This document shows positions 1-7,662 of a stretch of DNA of 64,000 nt, in pieces. This stretch comes from Acholoe squamosa (taxonomy: Eukaryota; Annelida; Polychaeta; Phyllodocida; Polynoidae). The position numbers and the translations under genes are program-made. The notes under the pieces are model-generated. The model searched no databases. It saw only the letters and a list, made by a program, of their open reading frames with translations, and was not told where the DNA came from. Each line of letters starts with the position of its first letter. Positions within the stretch are counted from its first letter, which is position 1. The stretch spans positions 20,265,282 through 20,329,281 of the forward strand of contig OX439039.1 of NCBI GenBank assembly GCA_949317995.1, in the 5' to 3' direction.

Positions 1-1018
1 AACCCTTCCACTTGATCAAGGCTTCTCTTTTCTTGCCTTTTCCTCTGTATTTTACTATTTTTTCTATGTTGTAGCGTCTTCCGTGACGGACTTGCACCTT
101 CTGAACTTCAGGTTCGTAGAAGCTTCCTTTTATCTCTTCTCCAAGGAGATCTTTCAGGTGGTACCCTTTGGGCGAAATGTTGTCGACTGTGTATATTTCC
201 TCAGTCCAGTTAGGTTCGTACCCTCTGTTAAATGTTTTCTTTGTTTTCAACATTCGCACTTGATTTTTTCTCTTCAACTGAAGGACAGGAACTTTTTTCT
301 TTTGAGGTTGATCGTACAACCTGTAGAACAAGACTTCAGAGTTGTCTTTATTTATGTCTGAAGGGGCAGCTCCTAAGGATTTGTGGTAAGTCAAATTGTA
401 GGACTTAACCAAGTCGGGCAGCAAGTCAACCCATTTGTAGTTATTGAAATGAGAGAAACATCTCCACATTTTTCCTTGTAAAGTAGAGTTGAATCTTTCG
501 GCTAAGGCACACTTCACGTCGTCGTTCTCTCCTGTGAAAAAATTGATTTTTTGATCTTCACAGTGTTTTTTGAAAATTTTGTTGACAAACTCTTTGCCCT
601 TGTCAGTTTGAATTTGTTGAGGTTTTCTTTCTTTGCTCATTTTTTTGAAAGCCTCTGTCACGTCATCAGCTCTCTTACTTTTCACAGGTTGTCCAAAACC
701 ATACCTTGAAAAAACATCTATTCCCACTAGAATGTACTGGTATCCTTTGTTTTCCTTTGAAAATTCTCGCATGTCTATGAGGTCAAGTTGCCACTGTTTG
801 TCTATCCCCCATGTTTGTGTTTTTCTTCTTGGAAATCTTCTCTTGTAAGGTTTGTGTCTGGTGTAAGCGTCTACATCTTCCAAAGCTTGTTCTATATTTT
901 TTTTCTTTGTTTTCTTGAAGTGATGACGTTGAAGTTTAGATACGCTGGTGAAACTTCCAGGTTGTTTAGGATCTGTGTAAAACCTGAGGACATCTTTTTT
1001 CAAAGCCTTGTGCGCCAT
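1..1018 (-). CDS. Polinton/Maverick-type integrase with chromodomain, cut by window edge
   Basis: The frame is open from an ATG at 1018 to the left edge with no stop, so the C-terminus lies outside. It is a retroviral-type (rve) integrase that would insert the element into host DNA. An N-terminal basic helper region precedes the catalytic core. The DDE residues I read are the Asp codon at 782-784 (motif QLDLIDM), the Asp at 602-604 (motif QTDKGKEF) and the Glu at 497-499 (motif ALAERFN), the last two separated by 34 residues. The last 30 visible codons (motifs YNIEKIVKYRGKG and ALIKWKG) match the start of a chromodomain, as expected for Polinton integrases. The start overlaps the end of the neighbouring 317-residue ORF by 19 nt in another frame. 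The family is secure; the length is unknown. Confidence 0.9.
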   Translation of the reverse strand, partial: MAHKALKKDVLRFYTDPKQPGSFTSVSKLQRHHFKKTKKKNIEQALEDVDAYTRHKPYKRRFPRRKTQTWGIDKQWQLDLIDMREFSKENKGYQYILVGIDVFSRYGFGQPVKSKRADDVTEAFKKMSKERKPQQIQTDKGKEFVNKIFKKHCEDQKINFFTGENDDVKCALAERFNSTLQGKMWRCFSHFNNYKWVDLLPDLVKSYNLTYHKSLGAAPSDINKDNSEVLFYRLYDQPQKKKVPVLQLKRKNQVRMLKTKKTFNRGYEPNWTEEIYTVDNISPKGYHLKDLLGEEIKGSFYEPEVQKVQVRHGRRYNIEKIVKYRGKGKKREALIKWKG

Positions 1019-1953
1019 ATAAACTTACGTCCAGTTCCTTTTTGACTTACTTTCCTCTTCTTGATAGGGGAAGCTCTTTTCAAGGGACTGGCAGCAAAGG
1101 AAGGACTGTGCCCTGCAAAAGCCGACTTGTTTTTGACAAATTTTAAGGTGGGGTTCAGCCTTTTAACTGCTCTCATGAAAACCTGGCTTCCTTTAGGTTG
1201 GTCCTTTTTCAAAGACTTTGGTCGGGCAGCAAAAGCTAACAAATCTGTAATGTCAGTTCCAGGCACACGTTCCCCGTTAACATATATTTCTCCGTCTCTG
1301 TTCCAATTCAAAATTTCACTTCCGTGACGAGATAATTCTCTGTAGAGATTTTTAGCAGTCGTTCTGTAACTTGCAGGTATTCTTTCTTTTATGTCGGCGT
1401 CCATACGCTCTGTGTTGTCTCTTGCACGAGGTTTAAAGCCTTCCTCCCCTTTGAACTCGTCTACACTGTCTCCGTCTGAATCGTCAGGAAGTGGTGGATC
1501 GTCTCTAGTCTCTGTGAAAGTGTGGTCATCATCGTCGTCGCCGTCGTCGGTGTCTTCTAAAGAATTGTTTACACCCCCAGCTGCTGCTGCTGCTCCTGCA
1601 GGGCCTTGTCCTACTGCTCGACCAGGATAGGGACCTTCCCTACGTTGTCCTAAGGCCTTGGCTTTTTTAGTTAAAATTCCCGACTTTATCATAAGTTGAT
1701 TGTACTGCCTTAACTTTTCCTTCAGTTTGAGGTTAGGAGAGTTAAGCACCTCATGTGCTTTACTTTGAAGGTGGTTCAGGACTTGAACCAGGCTGGAATC
1801 AGGAGTTAAACCTTCTCTTAAAAGTTGAGTGCTGTAGTACTGGTCTTGAACACTAGGTCCAGGCTGGGGAGGAGAGGAAGGACTAACAAAAGAAGGTTTT
1901 TTTTCTCGGGGAACAAGATCCGCCCTTACGAGGGCCATCCTTGAATAAGACAT
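1000..1953 (-). CDS. Polinton-associated protein of 317 residues, acidic middle and basic tail
   Basis: This is an intact ORF from ATG 1953. It has a Pro/Ser-rich N-terminus, a helical stretch at about residues 45-100, an Ala/Gly run, a strongly acidic Asp-rich segment at about 130-170, a conserved-looking globular segment at about 190-245 (motif ILNWNRDGEIYVNGERVPG), and a Lys/Arg-rich C-terminus. I recall similar proteins next to integrases in animal Polintons, but I have no database match and cannot name a function. A virion core or DNA-binding role would suit the charge pattern; that is inference. The ATG follows the upstream ORF's stop by 6 nt, and the 3' end overlaps the integrase start. 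Confidence 0.75.
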   Translation of the reverse strand: MSYSRMALVRADLVPREKKPSFVSPSSPPQPGPSVQDQYYSTQLLREGLTPDSSLVQVLNHLQSKAHEVLNSPNLKLKEKLRQYNQLMIKSGILTKKAKALGQRREGPYPGRAVGQGPAGAAAAAGGVNNSLEDTDDGDDDDDHTFTETRDDPPLPDDSDGDSVDEFKGEEGFKPRARDNTERMDADIKERIPASYRTTAKNLYRELSRHGSEILNWNRDGEIYVNGERVPGTDITDLLAFAARPKSLKKDQPKGSQVFMRAVKRLNPTLKFVKNKSAFAGHSPSFAASPLKRASPIKKRKVSQKGTGRKFIWRTRL

Positions 1954-1959
1954 GATTTT

Positions 1960-2325
1960 TTATCGACGTGCTCCTATGAGACCTGTTATCAGGGGTAAGG
2001 CGAGGCCCAAAATGGTTCCCAAAAATCCACCCTTTTGCTCAAAGGTTTTCCTCTTCTGCTTAACGGTAGCCTTGTGCCTTGTGACTGACTTGAGTTCTTT
2101 CTTGTAGGGTGATAAACGTTTGACTGCGTCGGACTCGTTACGCAACAGGTTTTCGTTCATTACGTTGACGCAAATTTGACTCATCAACCTTATGACCTCA
2201 TCGCTGAGACCTTTGATAATGTGGGAACACTCTGCCGAGGAACACTTGGATATGTGTTTCAACAAGTGGTAATGTTTCCTTATTGTTTTAAATTTTCCTC
2301 CAGAAGGAGATCTTTTGGTCACCAT
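1960..2325 (-). CDS. Small basic Polinton protein with hydrophobic glycine-rich C-terminus
   Basis: 121 residues from ATG 2325, only one nucleotide after the ATPase stop (TAG-A-ATG). The N-terminal 90 residues are basic and helical. The C-terminus (motif GGFLGTILGLALPLITGLIG) is a hydrophobic Gly/Leu segment ending in ArgArg. Polintons and relatives commonly encode a short protein of this build; a membrane-active minor virion component is a reasonable guess by analogy with adenovirus minor proteins, but that is inference. The segment is about 20 residues, long enough to insert in a membrane. The ORF is intact and closely packed with its neighbours, which supports its reality. Confidence 0.75.
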   Translation of the reverse strand: MVTKRSPSGGKFKTIRKHYHLLKHISKCSSAECSHIIKGLSDEVIRLMSQICVNVMNENLLRNESDAVKRLSPYKKELKSVTRHKATVKQKRKTFEQKGGFLGTILGLALPLITGLIGARR

Positions 2326-2326
2326 T

Positions 2327-3016
2327 CTATCTTTTTCTTTTCGAAGCTGAAGCTTGAGGAATGAAAACCAAGGTGTTCCAAGGAGTTGTTATGCTGTTTC
2401 TTACCCTAAGCTCGTTAGGTGTGCTCTGCTTAAAGTCCAATAGGATGTATGAATGTTTCTCTTTGGTTTCTGAGTTATATACCTCCGTCAAAAAGGATTT
2501 CTGTCCTGGAAAGGCCTGTTTGCTTATGTGCCCTATCTGACTCATGTCTCTAGGGTTTTTAAAAACAACTAGGTAGTGTGCATTTAAGCTCAAGGTTCTG
2601 AAGGCAGGATTGTTGAAAAACAAGTTTTGAGTAACAAAAATTACACTTAAACTGCGATGGTGAGAGCCCACAGTGAAAAGTTTCATTATGGTGGGAACGT
2701 ACTCGGGATCCATGAGATCGTCTATTACGACCAGTCCATGTTTAGTCACGTCTCTTTCATCCTCGAACAAAAAGTTTTCTGAAAGAAGACCTTTGTTAAA
2801 CTTAACCCCCAACTTCGCCATTTCGTCGAATCCATCTTGCCATTGACTGTAGCAGTAGAATATGTCGTGTATTTTTGGAGTAACAAGCTCGTCTACACCT
2901 TTAATCAACTTGAAAACAAGTTGACTTTTCCCACAAGAAGTAGGTCCAGCTATGATCATTGTGAAGGGGCTTTGTAGACGTGGGTCAAAAATGATCTCCT
3001 TTTCCTTGTGATCCAT
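2327..3016 (-). CDS. FtsK/HerA-like (A32-type) genome-packaging ATPase
   Basis: 229 residues from ATG 3016. A longer in-frame extension starts only at TTG and overlaps the upstream gene, so I reject it. Walker A is GPTSCGKS near residue 25, Walker B is GLVVIDDLMD near residue 95, followed by a sensor-like strand VIFVTQN. This matches the A32/FtsK-HerA packaging ATPases of Polintons, adintoviruses and other double-jelly-roll viruses, which pump DNA into the capsid. It sits in the tight minus-strand cluster, 13 nt after the death-domain gene. Its presence implies that the element makes or made virions, though no capsid gene is visible in this window. Confidence 0.93.
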   Translation of the reverse strand: MDHKEKEIIFDPRLQSPFTMIIAGPTSCGKSQLVFKLIKGVDELVTPKIHDIFYCYSQWQDGFDEMAKLGVKFNKGLLSENFLFEDERDVTKHGLVVIDDLMDPEYVPTIMKLFTVGSHHRSLSVIFVTQNLFFNNPAFRTLSLNAHYLVVFKNPRDMSQIGHISKQAFPGQKSFLTEVYNSETKEKHSYILLDFKQSTPNELRVRNSITTPWNTLVFIPQASASKRKR

Positions 3017-3029
3017 GTTGGACGATATC

Positions 3030-3659
3030 TTAAACCAAAGTGACCAAAGGAGCAACCTCGTCCTCTTTTAAACCAGTAGAACCCTTGTTCAAACCTTCCA
3101 CGTAAAGAGCTACATCAGAAAGTCCCATGTTGTATAGAGTGGCTATTAGGCAGCTTGGATGAGATATTTCTCTATATTTCCAAACCATCAGAACTTCGAA
3201 TACAGGATTTGTGACACCTTTTTTCCCTGGAACAGGGGTGGATATCAGGTTAAGCTCGTGGTCGCTCAATCCAAGTTGAGTTCCCAGTTTCCTCCAGTCA
3301 AGCATTTCGAACTTGTCTGCCAGGTTGACGAACAAAGTATCAACTTTCCACTGTTCTGGAGGAATTTCACAATGGTCCACTACGTTGTAATATCCCATGT
3401 ACCATCTACAATAATCAGTTAGATCGTAACGACCTATGTCACTTAATGCATGTCTCAATACCATCCACTTGCAACGCACGTTCTTTCTGCTCCATGAAAT
3501 AAGCATTTTTCTCCCCATAGAACGAAGAGACGGTATTTTTTCCATGTAATCCATTAAACTTAGTCTAAGTCCTAAGTAAACCCCTAATCGAGGGTAGTCT
3601 TTTTCAGATATTTTTTCACTGACCTTGAATAACAACTCGTCCGAAAGGTGAAACTCCAT
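3030..3659 (-). CDS. Tandem death-domain protein encoded by the viral element
   Basis: 209 residues. The open frame runs further upstream through the repeat array, but the ATG at 3659 is the sensible start: it follows a TATA box by about 90 nt and the upstream part is a translated simple repeat. Two death-fold domains fill the protein. The first is at about residues 3-82 (motifs KDYPRLGVYLGL and WMVLRHALSDIGRYDL). The second is at about 105-195, with a textbook pattern (motifs DWRKLGTQLGLSDHEL and LYNMGLSDVALYV). No enzyme domain is attached. Small two-domain death-fold adaptors can block or nucleate apoptosis and innate-immune complexes (compare viral FLIPs, which carry two death-effector domains). 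An anti-apoptotic or anti-inflammatory role is inference. First gene of the five-gene cluster. Confidence 0.85.
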   Translation of the reverse strand: MEFHLSDELLFKVSEKISEKDYPRLGVYLGLRLSLMDYMEKIPSLRSMGRKMLISWSRKNVRCKWMVLRHALSDIGRYDLTDYCRWYMGYYNVVDHCEIPPEQWKVDTLFVNLADKFEMLDWRKLGTQLGLSDHELNLISTPVPGKKGVTNPVFEVLMVWKYREISHPSCLIATLYNMGLSDVALYVEGLNKGSTGLKEDEVAPLVTLV

Positions 3660-3746
3660 AGCGTCCAAAATAAAAGGTGTTGAGCAAGTAAGGTAGGCAG
3701 GTAGGAAGGCAGGTAGGTTATGACAGGCTAGAAAGCATACAGTTGA

Positions 3747-3754
3747 CTTATATA
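3747..3754 (-). promoter_or_regulatory. TATA box of the death-domain gene cluster
   Basis: TATATAAG on the minus strand, about 90 nt before ATG 3659, directly at the edge of the GGGTA array. It is the only clear TATA box I see for the five tightly spaced genes that follow. Confidence 0.6.
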
Positions 3755-4055
3755 GGGTAGGGTAGGGTAGGGTAGGGTAGGGTAGGGTAGGGTAGGGTAG
3801 GGTAGGGTAGGGTAGGGTAGGGTAGGGTAGGTGGGTAGGTGGTTTAGGTGGGTGGGTGGGTGGGTGGGTTAGGTGGGTTATTTTGGGCGGCCAGCCCGGG
3901 CCAACAAGCCCCAAACCCCCCATACTTGAGGGGTGCCCCCACCCCCCACCCCATAGTTTTTTAAACCCAACCCCACCCTTTCCTACCCTACCCTACCCTA
4001 CCCTACCCTACCCTATATTATCCTACCCTATTCTATCCTATTCTATATATCTCTC
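3755..4055. repeat. Inverted pair of (GGGTA)n and (CCCTA)n arrays
   Basis: From 3755 to about 3835 the plus strand is a near-perfect GGGTA pentamer array, followed by GGTGG-type variants to about 3880. After a G/C-rich centre, a complementary CCCTA array runs at about 3976-4055. The two can pair as a long hairpin, and the G-rich strand could form G-quadruplexes. It fills the gap between the 207-residue gene and the death-domain gene, abutting the latter's TATA box. Confidence 0.85.
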
Positions 4056-4115
4056 CCATTCCCTTCCCCCTGTTTAGGTAAGCATGTTACATCGTTCTTC
4101 GTTCGTTTAAATTTG

Positions 4116-4739
4116 TTATGACGTTGAGTGTAAAGCGAGCTGATTGTGGTGAAAACAGTGAGTAAGGGAGATAAGCTGGGTGCACCACATAGCCAGATAA
4201 AACCAAACTTTTTCTTTCTCCTCTACACTGAAACGATCCAGGGACGATGATGGGATGTGAAATATGGGGCAGGAGGAAAACAAAGTTTTGGTTTCTAAAG
4301 ACTCAGCTAGAAGTTCCAAAATAGACATGAAGAAATGAAGACGCTGGTTAAGTAGGCGGGGATTTTCTTTGGCGTGATGCTCTTCTGCCGCTTTCAATGC
4401 TTCCAAATGGAAGGGGTTTTTTAGTGGGCCCTTTCCCTTTCTTCCATGCTTCAGGGCATAACCCAAGGTTTCCACCGCTGAAAATTTCGACAAGTTATGA
4501 CTCAAAACCATTTTCCTCAAGGTTTTTCTGTCTTTGGATGTAAAACTTGATTGCACTGAAGAAAAAACTAAGTATAATTTTTTCCGGTGAAGAACACATT
4601 CTTTCAAGTATTTGCACACGTACCTGAAACAAATTGAAGAGCAACATATAATTTCATTTCTTTCCCTCACGTATGTCAGAACTTGAGTGTCGTCGGGGTG
4701 ACGTTGTTCTAATACACGCTGCAGGGAGTAACGCGACAT
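4116..4739 (-). CDS. Unrecognised 207-residue accessory protein
   Basis: Intact ORF from ATG 4739, with a TATA-like box about 55 nt upstream. I do not recognise the family. It looks mostly helical. A Cys-rich hydrophobic stretch (motif IICCSSICF) lies near residue 32, a basic stretch GRKGKGPLKN near residue 100, and several His/Cys residues near the C-terminus. No signal peptide or obvious transmembrane segment. It sits between the death-domain gene and the EndoU-like gene, among what look like host-interaction genes. A divergent death-effector-like or Bcl-2-like helical fold is possible but cannot be shown from sequence alone. Confidence 0.6.
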   Translation of the reverse strand: MSRYSLQRVLEQRHPDDTQVLTYVRERNEIICCSSICFRYVCKYLKECVLHRKKLYLVFSSVQSSFTSKDRKTLRKMVLSHNLSKFSAVETLGYALKHGRKGKGPLKNPFHLEALKAAEEHHAKENPRLLNQRLHFFMSILELLAESLETKTLFSSCPIFHIPSSSLDRFSVEEKEKVWFYLAMWCTQLISLTHCFHHNQLALHSTS

Positions 4740-4790
4740 AGTAGGTCGAAGGTTGTCGTGTCAAATAACGATGGTTTAGTCCCCGTTTAA

Positions 4791-4800
4791 CCTTTATAGG
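4791..4800 (-). promoter_or_regulatory. TATA-like box upstream of the 207-residue gene
   Basis: CCTATAAAGG on the minus strand, ending about 52 nt before ATG 4739; spacing fits a short 5' leader. Confidence 0.5.
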
Positions 4801-4974
4801 AAACCTGTCAGTCTTTCCTTATCGCACTTTCCTGAAATGATTTATTGCTCAAGGACGAAACAAACGTCAGGGTCAGTGCCTGAGCGTTCTGAAAAGAGGG
4901 GAAAACATGTGGAAGGGTGGGTTTGGCCCAGGGGCCTTACCCGGAGGATCATCGTTTATTTTTGTTCAGTTTTA

Positions 4975-5631
4975 TTAGGAGGACCAAAAATTAGATACGG
5001 GGTAGGCTGTTACCACCTTCAGCTGACCTTTTTCATGGGAGGTAGTTATTTCAGTTATAACTCTCACAACATGACAGCATCCATGGTAACTGTGTCCAAT
5101 TTCTGTCCTGAATCCTCTTTCATAGAAAATTTTTGAACCTAAAGAGTGTGTAATTTTGTCTGGGTGAAGTAAAGTGGCTTTAATTAAAGCCTTCACCATA
5201 GTAGAATCGATGAAAACTGAATTACCAGGCCCTCCCCCCAAAGGTTGATCCCTTAGAAAAAAGGGTTTTTGTCTGTCTGAAATGAATTTCTTTGAACTTC
5301 CAGAGGAAATGGAATGTCTAGACATCAAGTGTACCATGGCACCATGTCCCAAAAGAACACCTGAAAAAAAACTTTCCCCATTTTCTGAGATAAGTTTTTT
5401 CACAGAGGGTCCACCAGGAACCAATGCAGTGGTTTGGTTGTGCAGAAAGCATTGTTTGAAGTTACAGTTAGGAGGGATGTAAAGATCCCTGTTCAAATTT
5501 TCAGGACAGAATTTCCACACAGCCCACACCTTACCTTCTTCTACGCCCCTCCTGATGTCTGAAATAAACACCTCCTGACGCCTTTTGTGACCTACGGTCA
5601 AAGACAAAGGCAAAGGACAAAAGTTAGCCAT
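4975..5631 (-). CDS. Putative EndoU/BECR-fold nuclease-like accessory protein
   Basis: 218 residues from ATG 5631. The N-terminal half (motif VFISDIRRGVEEGKVWAVW) is unfamiliar. The second half carries a His-rich block (GHGAMVHLMSRHS, about residue 95), then a helix ALIKATLLHPDKI (about 148), a His block GHSYHGCCHVV and a final strand LKVVTAYPV. This order, with His residues, a helix counting off a region and a terminal TAYPV strand, resembles the Barnase-EndoU-ColicinE5/D-RelE-like RNase fold found in polymorphic toxins. The assignment rests on motif resemblance only. If right, it would be an RNase acting on cellular or viral RNA. The ORF is intact. It reads away from the SUMO-motif gene across a divergent promoter region. 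Confidence 0.5.
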   Translation of the reverse strand: MANFCPLPLSLTVGHKRRQEVFISDIRRGVEEGKVWAVWKFCPENLNRDLYIPPNCNFKQCFLHNQTTALVPGGPSVKKLISENGESFFSGVLLGHGAMVHLMSRHSISSGSSKKFISDRQKPFFLRDQPLGGGPGNSVFIDSTMVKALIKATLLHPDKITHSLGSKIFYERGFRTEIGHSYHGCCHVVRVITEITTSHEKGQLKVVTAYPVSNFWSS

Positions 5632-6028
5632 GTCTGCTTGAGAGAAGCTAGTTCTGATAAATGACGAATGGTCTGCGTTAATTACAGAATGGTAACAACA
5701 AGATTCGTTTTACAAGCCTCACCCTGAACGTTGACTGAACGTTATCACGTTTTTTATTTGAGTTAAGCTTTTTACTTTTTTCCAAAACAACACTGACTAA
5801 GTGTAAAACATACTATGAATGGAAAAGCACGGTTATCTACGACTCATGGACGTGGTTGTACGTTATCTGAACGACAAGGGAACGTCCCAGCATCGTATCA
5901 GGATAGTTACTATAAAGTAGACTTGAGCTGCTCGATCTTCATCAAACCTTTTCTGACGTTTGTCTGCTGTTCGCCGTCCTGCTCCTGCACCTTCCAGCCC
6001 TGCCACCCTTTCATCTTCAAGGAGAACA
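5632..6028. promoter_or_regulatory. Divergent intergenic promoter region
   Basis: About 400 nt between the minus-strand cluster and the plus-strand genes, with no ORF I believe in. A plus-strand CTATAAAG box at 5910-5917 lies about 115 nt before ATG 6029. A repeated GAACGTT motif at about 5727-5742 lies nearer the minus-strand gene. Confidence 0.5.
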
Positions 6029-7432
6029 ATGCCTGGTCGCATGAAGACGGGACTTAGTGTCAGGAGAGGAGGAGCTAAAAAACTGGCTCCACTAACTTTT
6101 ACTACTTCTAAACAGACAGAGGAAAAGGCGTCGGGCATCGCCCCTCCTCCTACCTCTCCAGCCTCACCTGATAAACCACCTGCAACTCCTGCTCAGCTTC
6201 CAACTGAAGTGCCTGATGCAGGAGAACAGGAAGCCGCTCTTGCAGCTCTTCATGGCGAAATCACTGATTTCCTGGATCGCGTCCGGGATCGCTCTCCTCA
6301 GGAAGCTGGCGACGGCGACTTTGACATCAGGGAATACATCAATCCCCCGGCACCTTTGAACTACCAACCCCCCACTGAAGCACCTACGTCCGCCTCTTAC
6401 TCACCCGTGACTCCGGAGGAACCTTCTCCCCAGGTCAGTCCAATAAAGGTTATAGACCTTACAACCTCATCACCGGCAGTTAAACCCATAGAAGTGGTGG
6501 ACTTAACACAAGGGACACCTTCACCTGCTCACCGCGGGGGGTATTCACAGGTAGAGGTTATAGATTTAACCGGCCCTTCTCCTCTGTACTCTCTCCCGGT
6601 TCCGGTAGAGGAGCTGCTTCTTAAAAGCCCGCCGGAAAAAAGAAACTGTTCCAGTGAGAGAGAAGGGGAGCCTAAGAAAAAAAGACAGAAGTGCGCCTAC
6701 CACAAGAAAACCCCTGTCTCTACCCCTGCTTCAGTTTCCTCAGCGACTTCATCCTATGGTGCCGAGCAAATTGGTTCTGTCCCAGGTGTTCCTTCTCCTA
6801 AAGACAAGTCACACAGGCAAAAGTTTGGGGAGGGCACTGCCCCCAGTTCTTCCAGCAAGCTTGTGGGCTTTAGGTCAGTGCCTTTGGTGGTAAAAAAGTG
6901 GCCTGCTCGATTTGGTTTCCAAGAAAAGTCACCTGCCCCCAACCAAGTTTTTTATCCGGAAGGGGATAACAAAGCCTGCATAGAAATATACAGGGAACCT
7001 AGCATCAGGGGAGTATGCTTGAGAACCTACCTGGACAAACCTTACGAGCGGTGCTTGAACCTAGAGGCGCGTGAATTGAGGAACTTAGTGGACCAGATAG
7101 AGTGCATCCTAGGAAAGTACAAGGAGTTACACCGCCTAGCTGCCCTTGGAGAGAGGAAGGTGGATAATCTTTTGTTGTCCTTGAACCAAGACTGCACCGA
7201 CCCCAGTGGAGGCCGGGCTATGGTCCTGGTAAACTTGTACAAGGGAACTCCTAAAGTTCACATAGGAACAACCAGCTACGTGGAGGAAATGAATGCCTCG
7301 GTGTCTTCCAGCTTCAGAATGCCCCCCTCAGCCACACACTGCGGACACACTGTGTCCCCCTTTATTCTGGAGGACATAAAATCACGAGTTGGTCCCTTCC
7401 TAGACGAAACGACCGATTTCTACTCTGGGTAA
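6029..7432 (+). CDS. Protein with three SUMO-interacting motifs, NLS and possible ssDNA-binding domain
   Basis: 467 residues from ATG 6029; a longer frame begins only at TTG 5960. The first 270 residues are Pro/Ser/Thr-rich and look disordered. They contain three near-identical SUMO-interacting motifs at about residues 139-145, 154-160 and 175-181 (IKVIDLT, IEVVDLT, VEVIDLT), each spaced by Ser/Pro/Thr linkers, then a classical nuclear signal PKKKRQK near 215. The folded C-terminal part has a segment at about 310-365 (motifs ACIEIYREPSIRGVCLRTYL and LEARELRNLVDQI) that recalls PC4-like ssDNA-binding proteins. A nuclear role at replication sites or PML-like SUMO bodies is inference. It lies just upstream of PolB on the same strand, which fits a replication accessory factor. 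The ORF is intact. Confidence 0.75.
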   Translation: MPGRMKTGLSVRRGGAKKLAPLTFTTSKQTEEKASGIAPPPTSPASPDKPPATPAQLPTEVPDAGEQEAALAALHGEITDFLDRVRDRSPQEAGDGDFDIREYINPPAPLNYQPPTEAPTSASYSPVTPEEPSPQVSPIKVIDLTTSSPAVKPIEVVDLTQGTPSPAHRGGYSQVEVIDLTGPSPLYSLPVPVEELLLKSPPEKRNCSSEREGEPKKKRQKCAYHKKTPVSTPASVSSATSSYGAEQIGSVPGVPSPKDKSHRQKFGEGTAPSSSSKLVGFRSVPLVVKKWPARFGFQEKSPAPNQVFYPEGDNKACIEIYREPSIRGVCLRTYLDKPYERCLNLEARELRNLVDQIECILGKYKELHRLAALGERKVDNLLLSLNQDCTDPSGGRAMVLVNLYKGTPKVHIGTTSYVEEMNASVSSSFRMPPSATHCGHTVSPFILEDIKSRVGPFLDETTDFYSG

Positions 7433-7662
7433 GTGGTCAACTTTGTATAGTGTCTGGTCAACAGCTCCTTGTTCAGTGCTTTTACATTATCATGTATATC
7501 AGCTAATTTGTAGTTAGATTTAGATGTACTCCGTTTTTAGTCAACATAGCCCAGCGTAGGTTTAAGTTCCATATGTACTCCATGTATACTTAGGTTAGGT
7601 TTTAGTTATAAGTTTGTATATAGAACATAAAGTGAAACAAGAAAAAGAAACCTTAAAAAAAA

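Noticed and set aside
3660-3923. N-terminal extension of the death-domain protein
   Set aside because: The extra 88 codons translate the GGGTA array (Pro-Thr-Leu-Tyr repeats) and lie on both sides of the TATA box.
3755-4055. An interstitial telomere tract
   Set aside because: The unit is the pentamer GGGTA, not the animal hexamer TTAGGG, and it occurs as an inverted pair inside a viral element.
5960-6028. Longer start for the SIM protein
   Set aside because: The extension begins with TTG and has no supporting features; ATG 6029 is the first good start.
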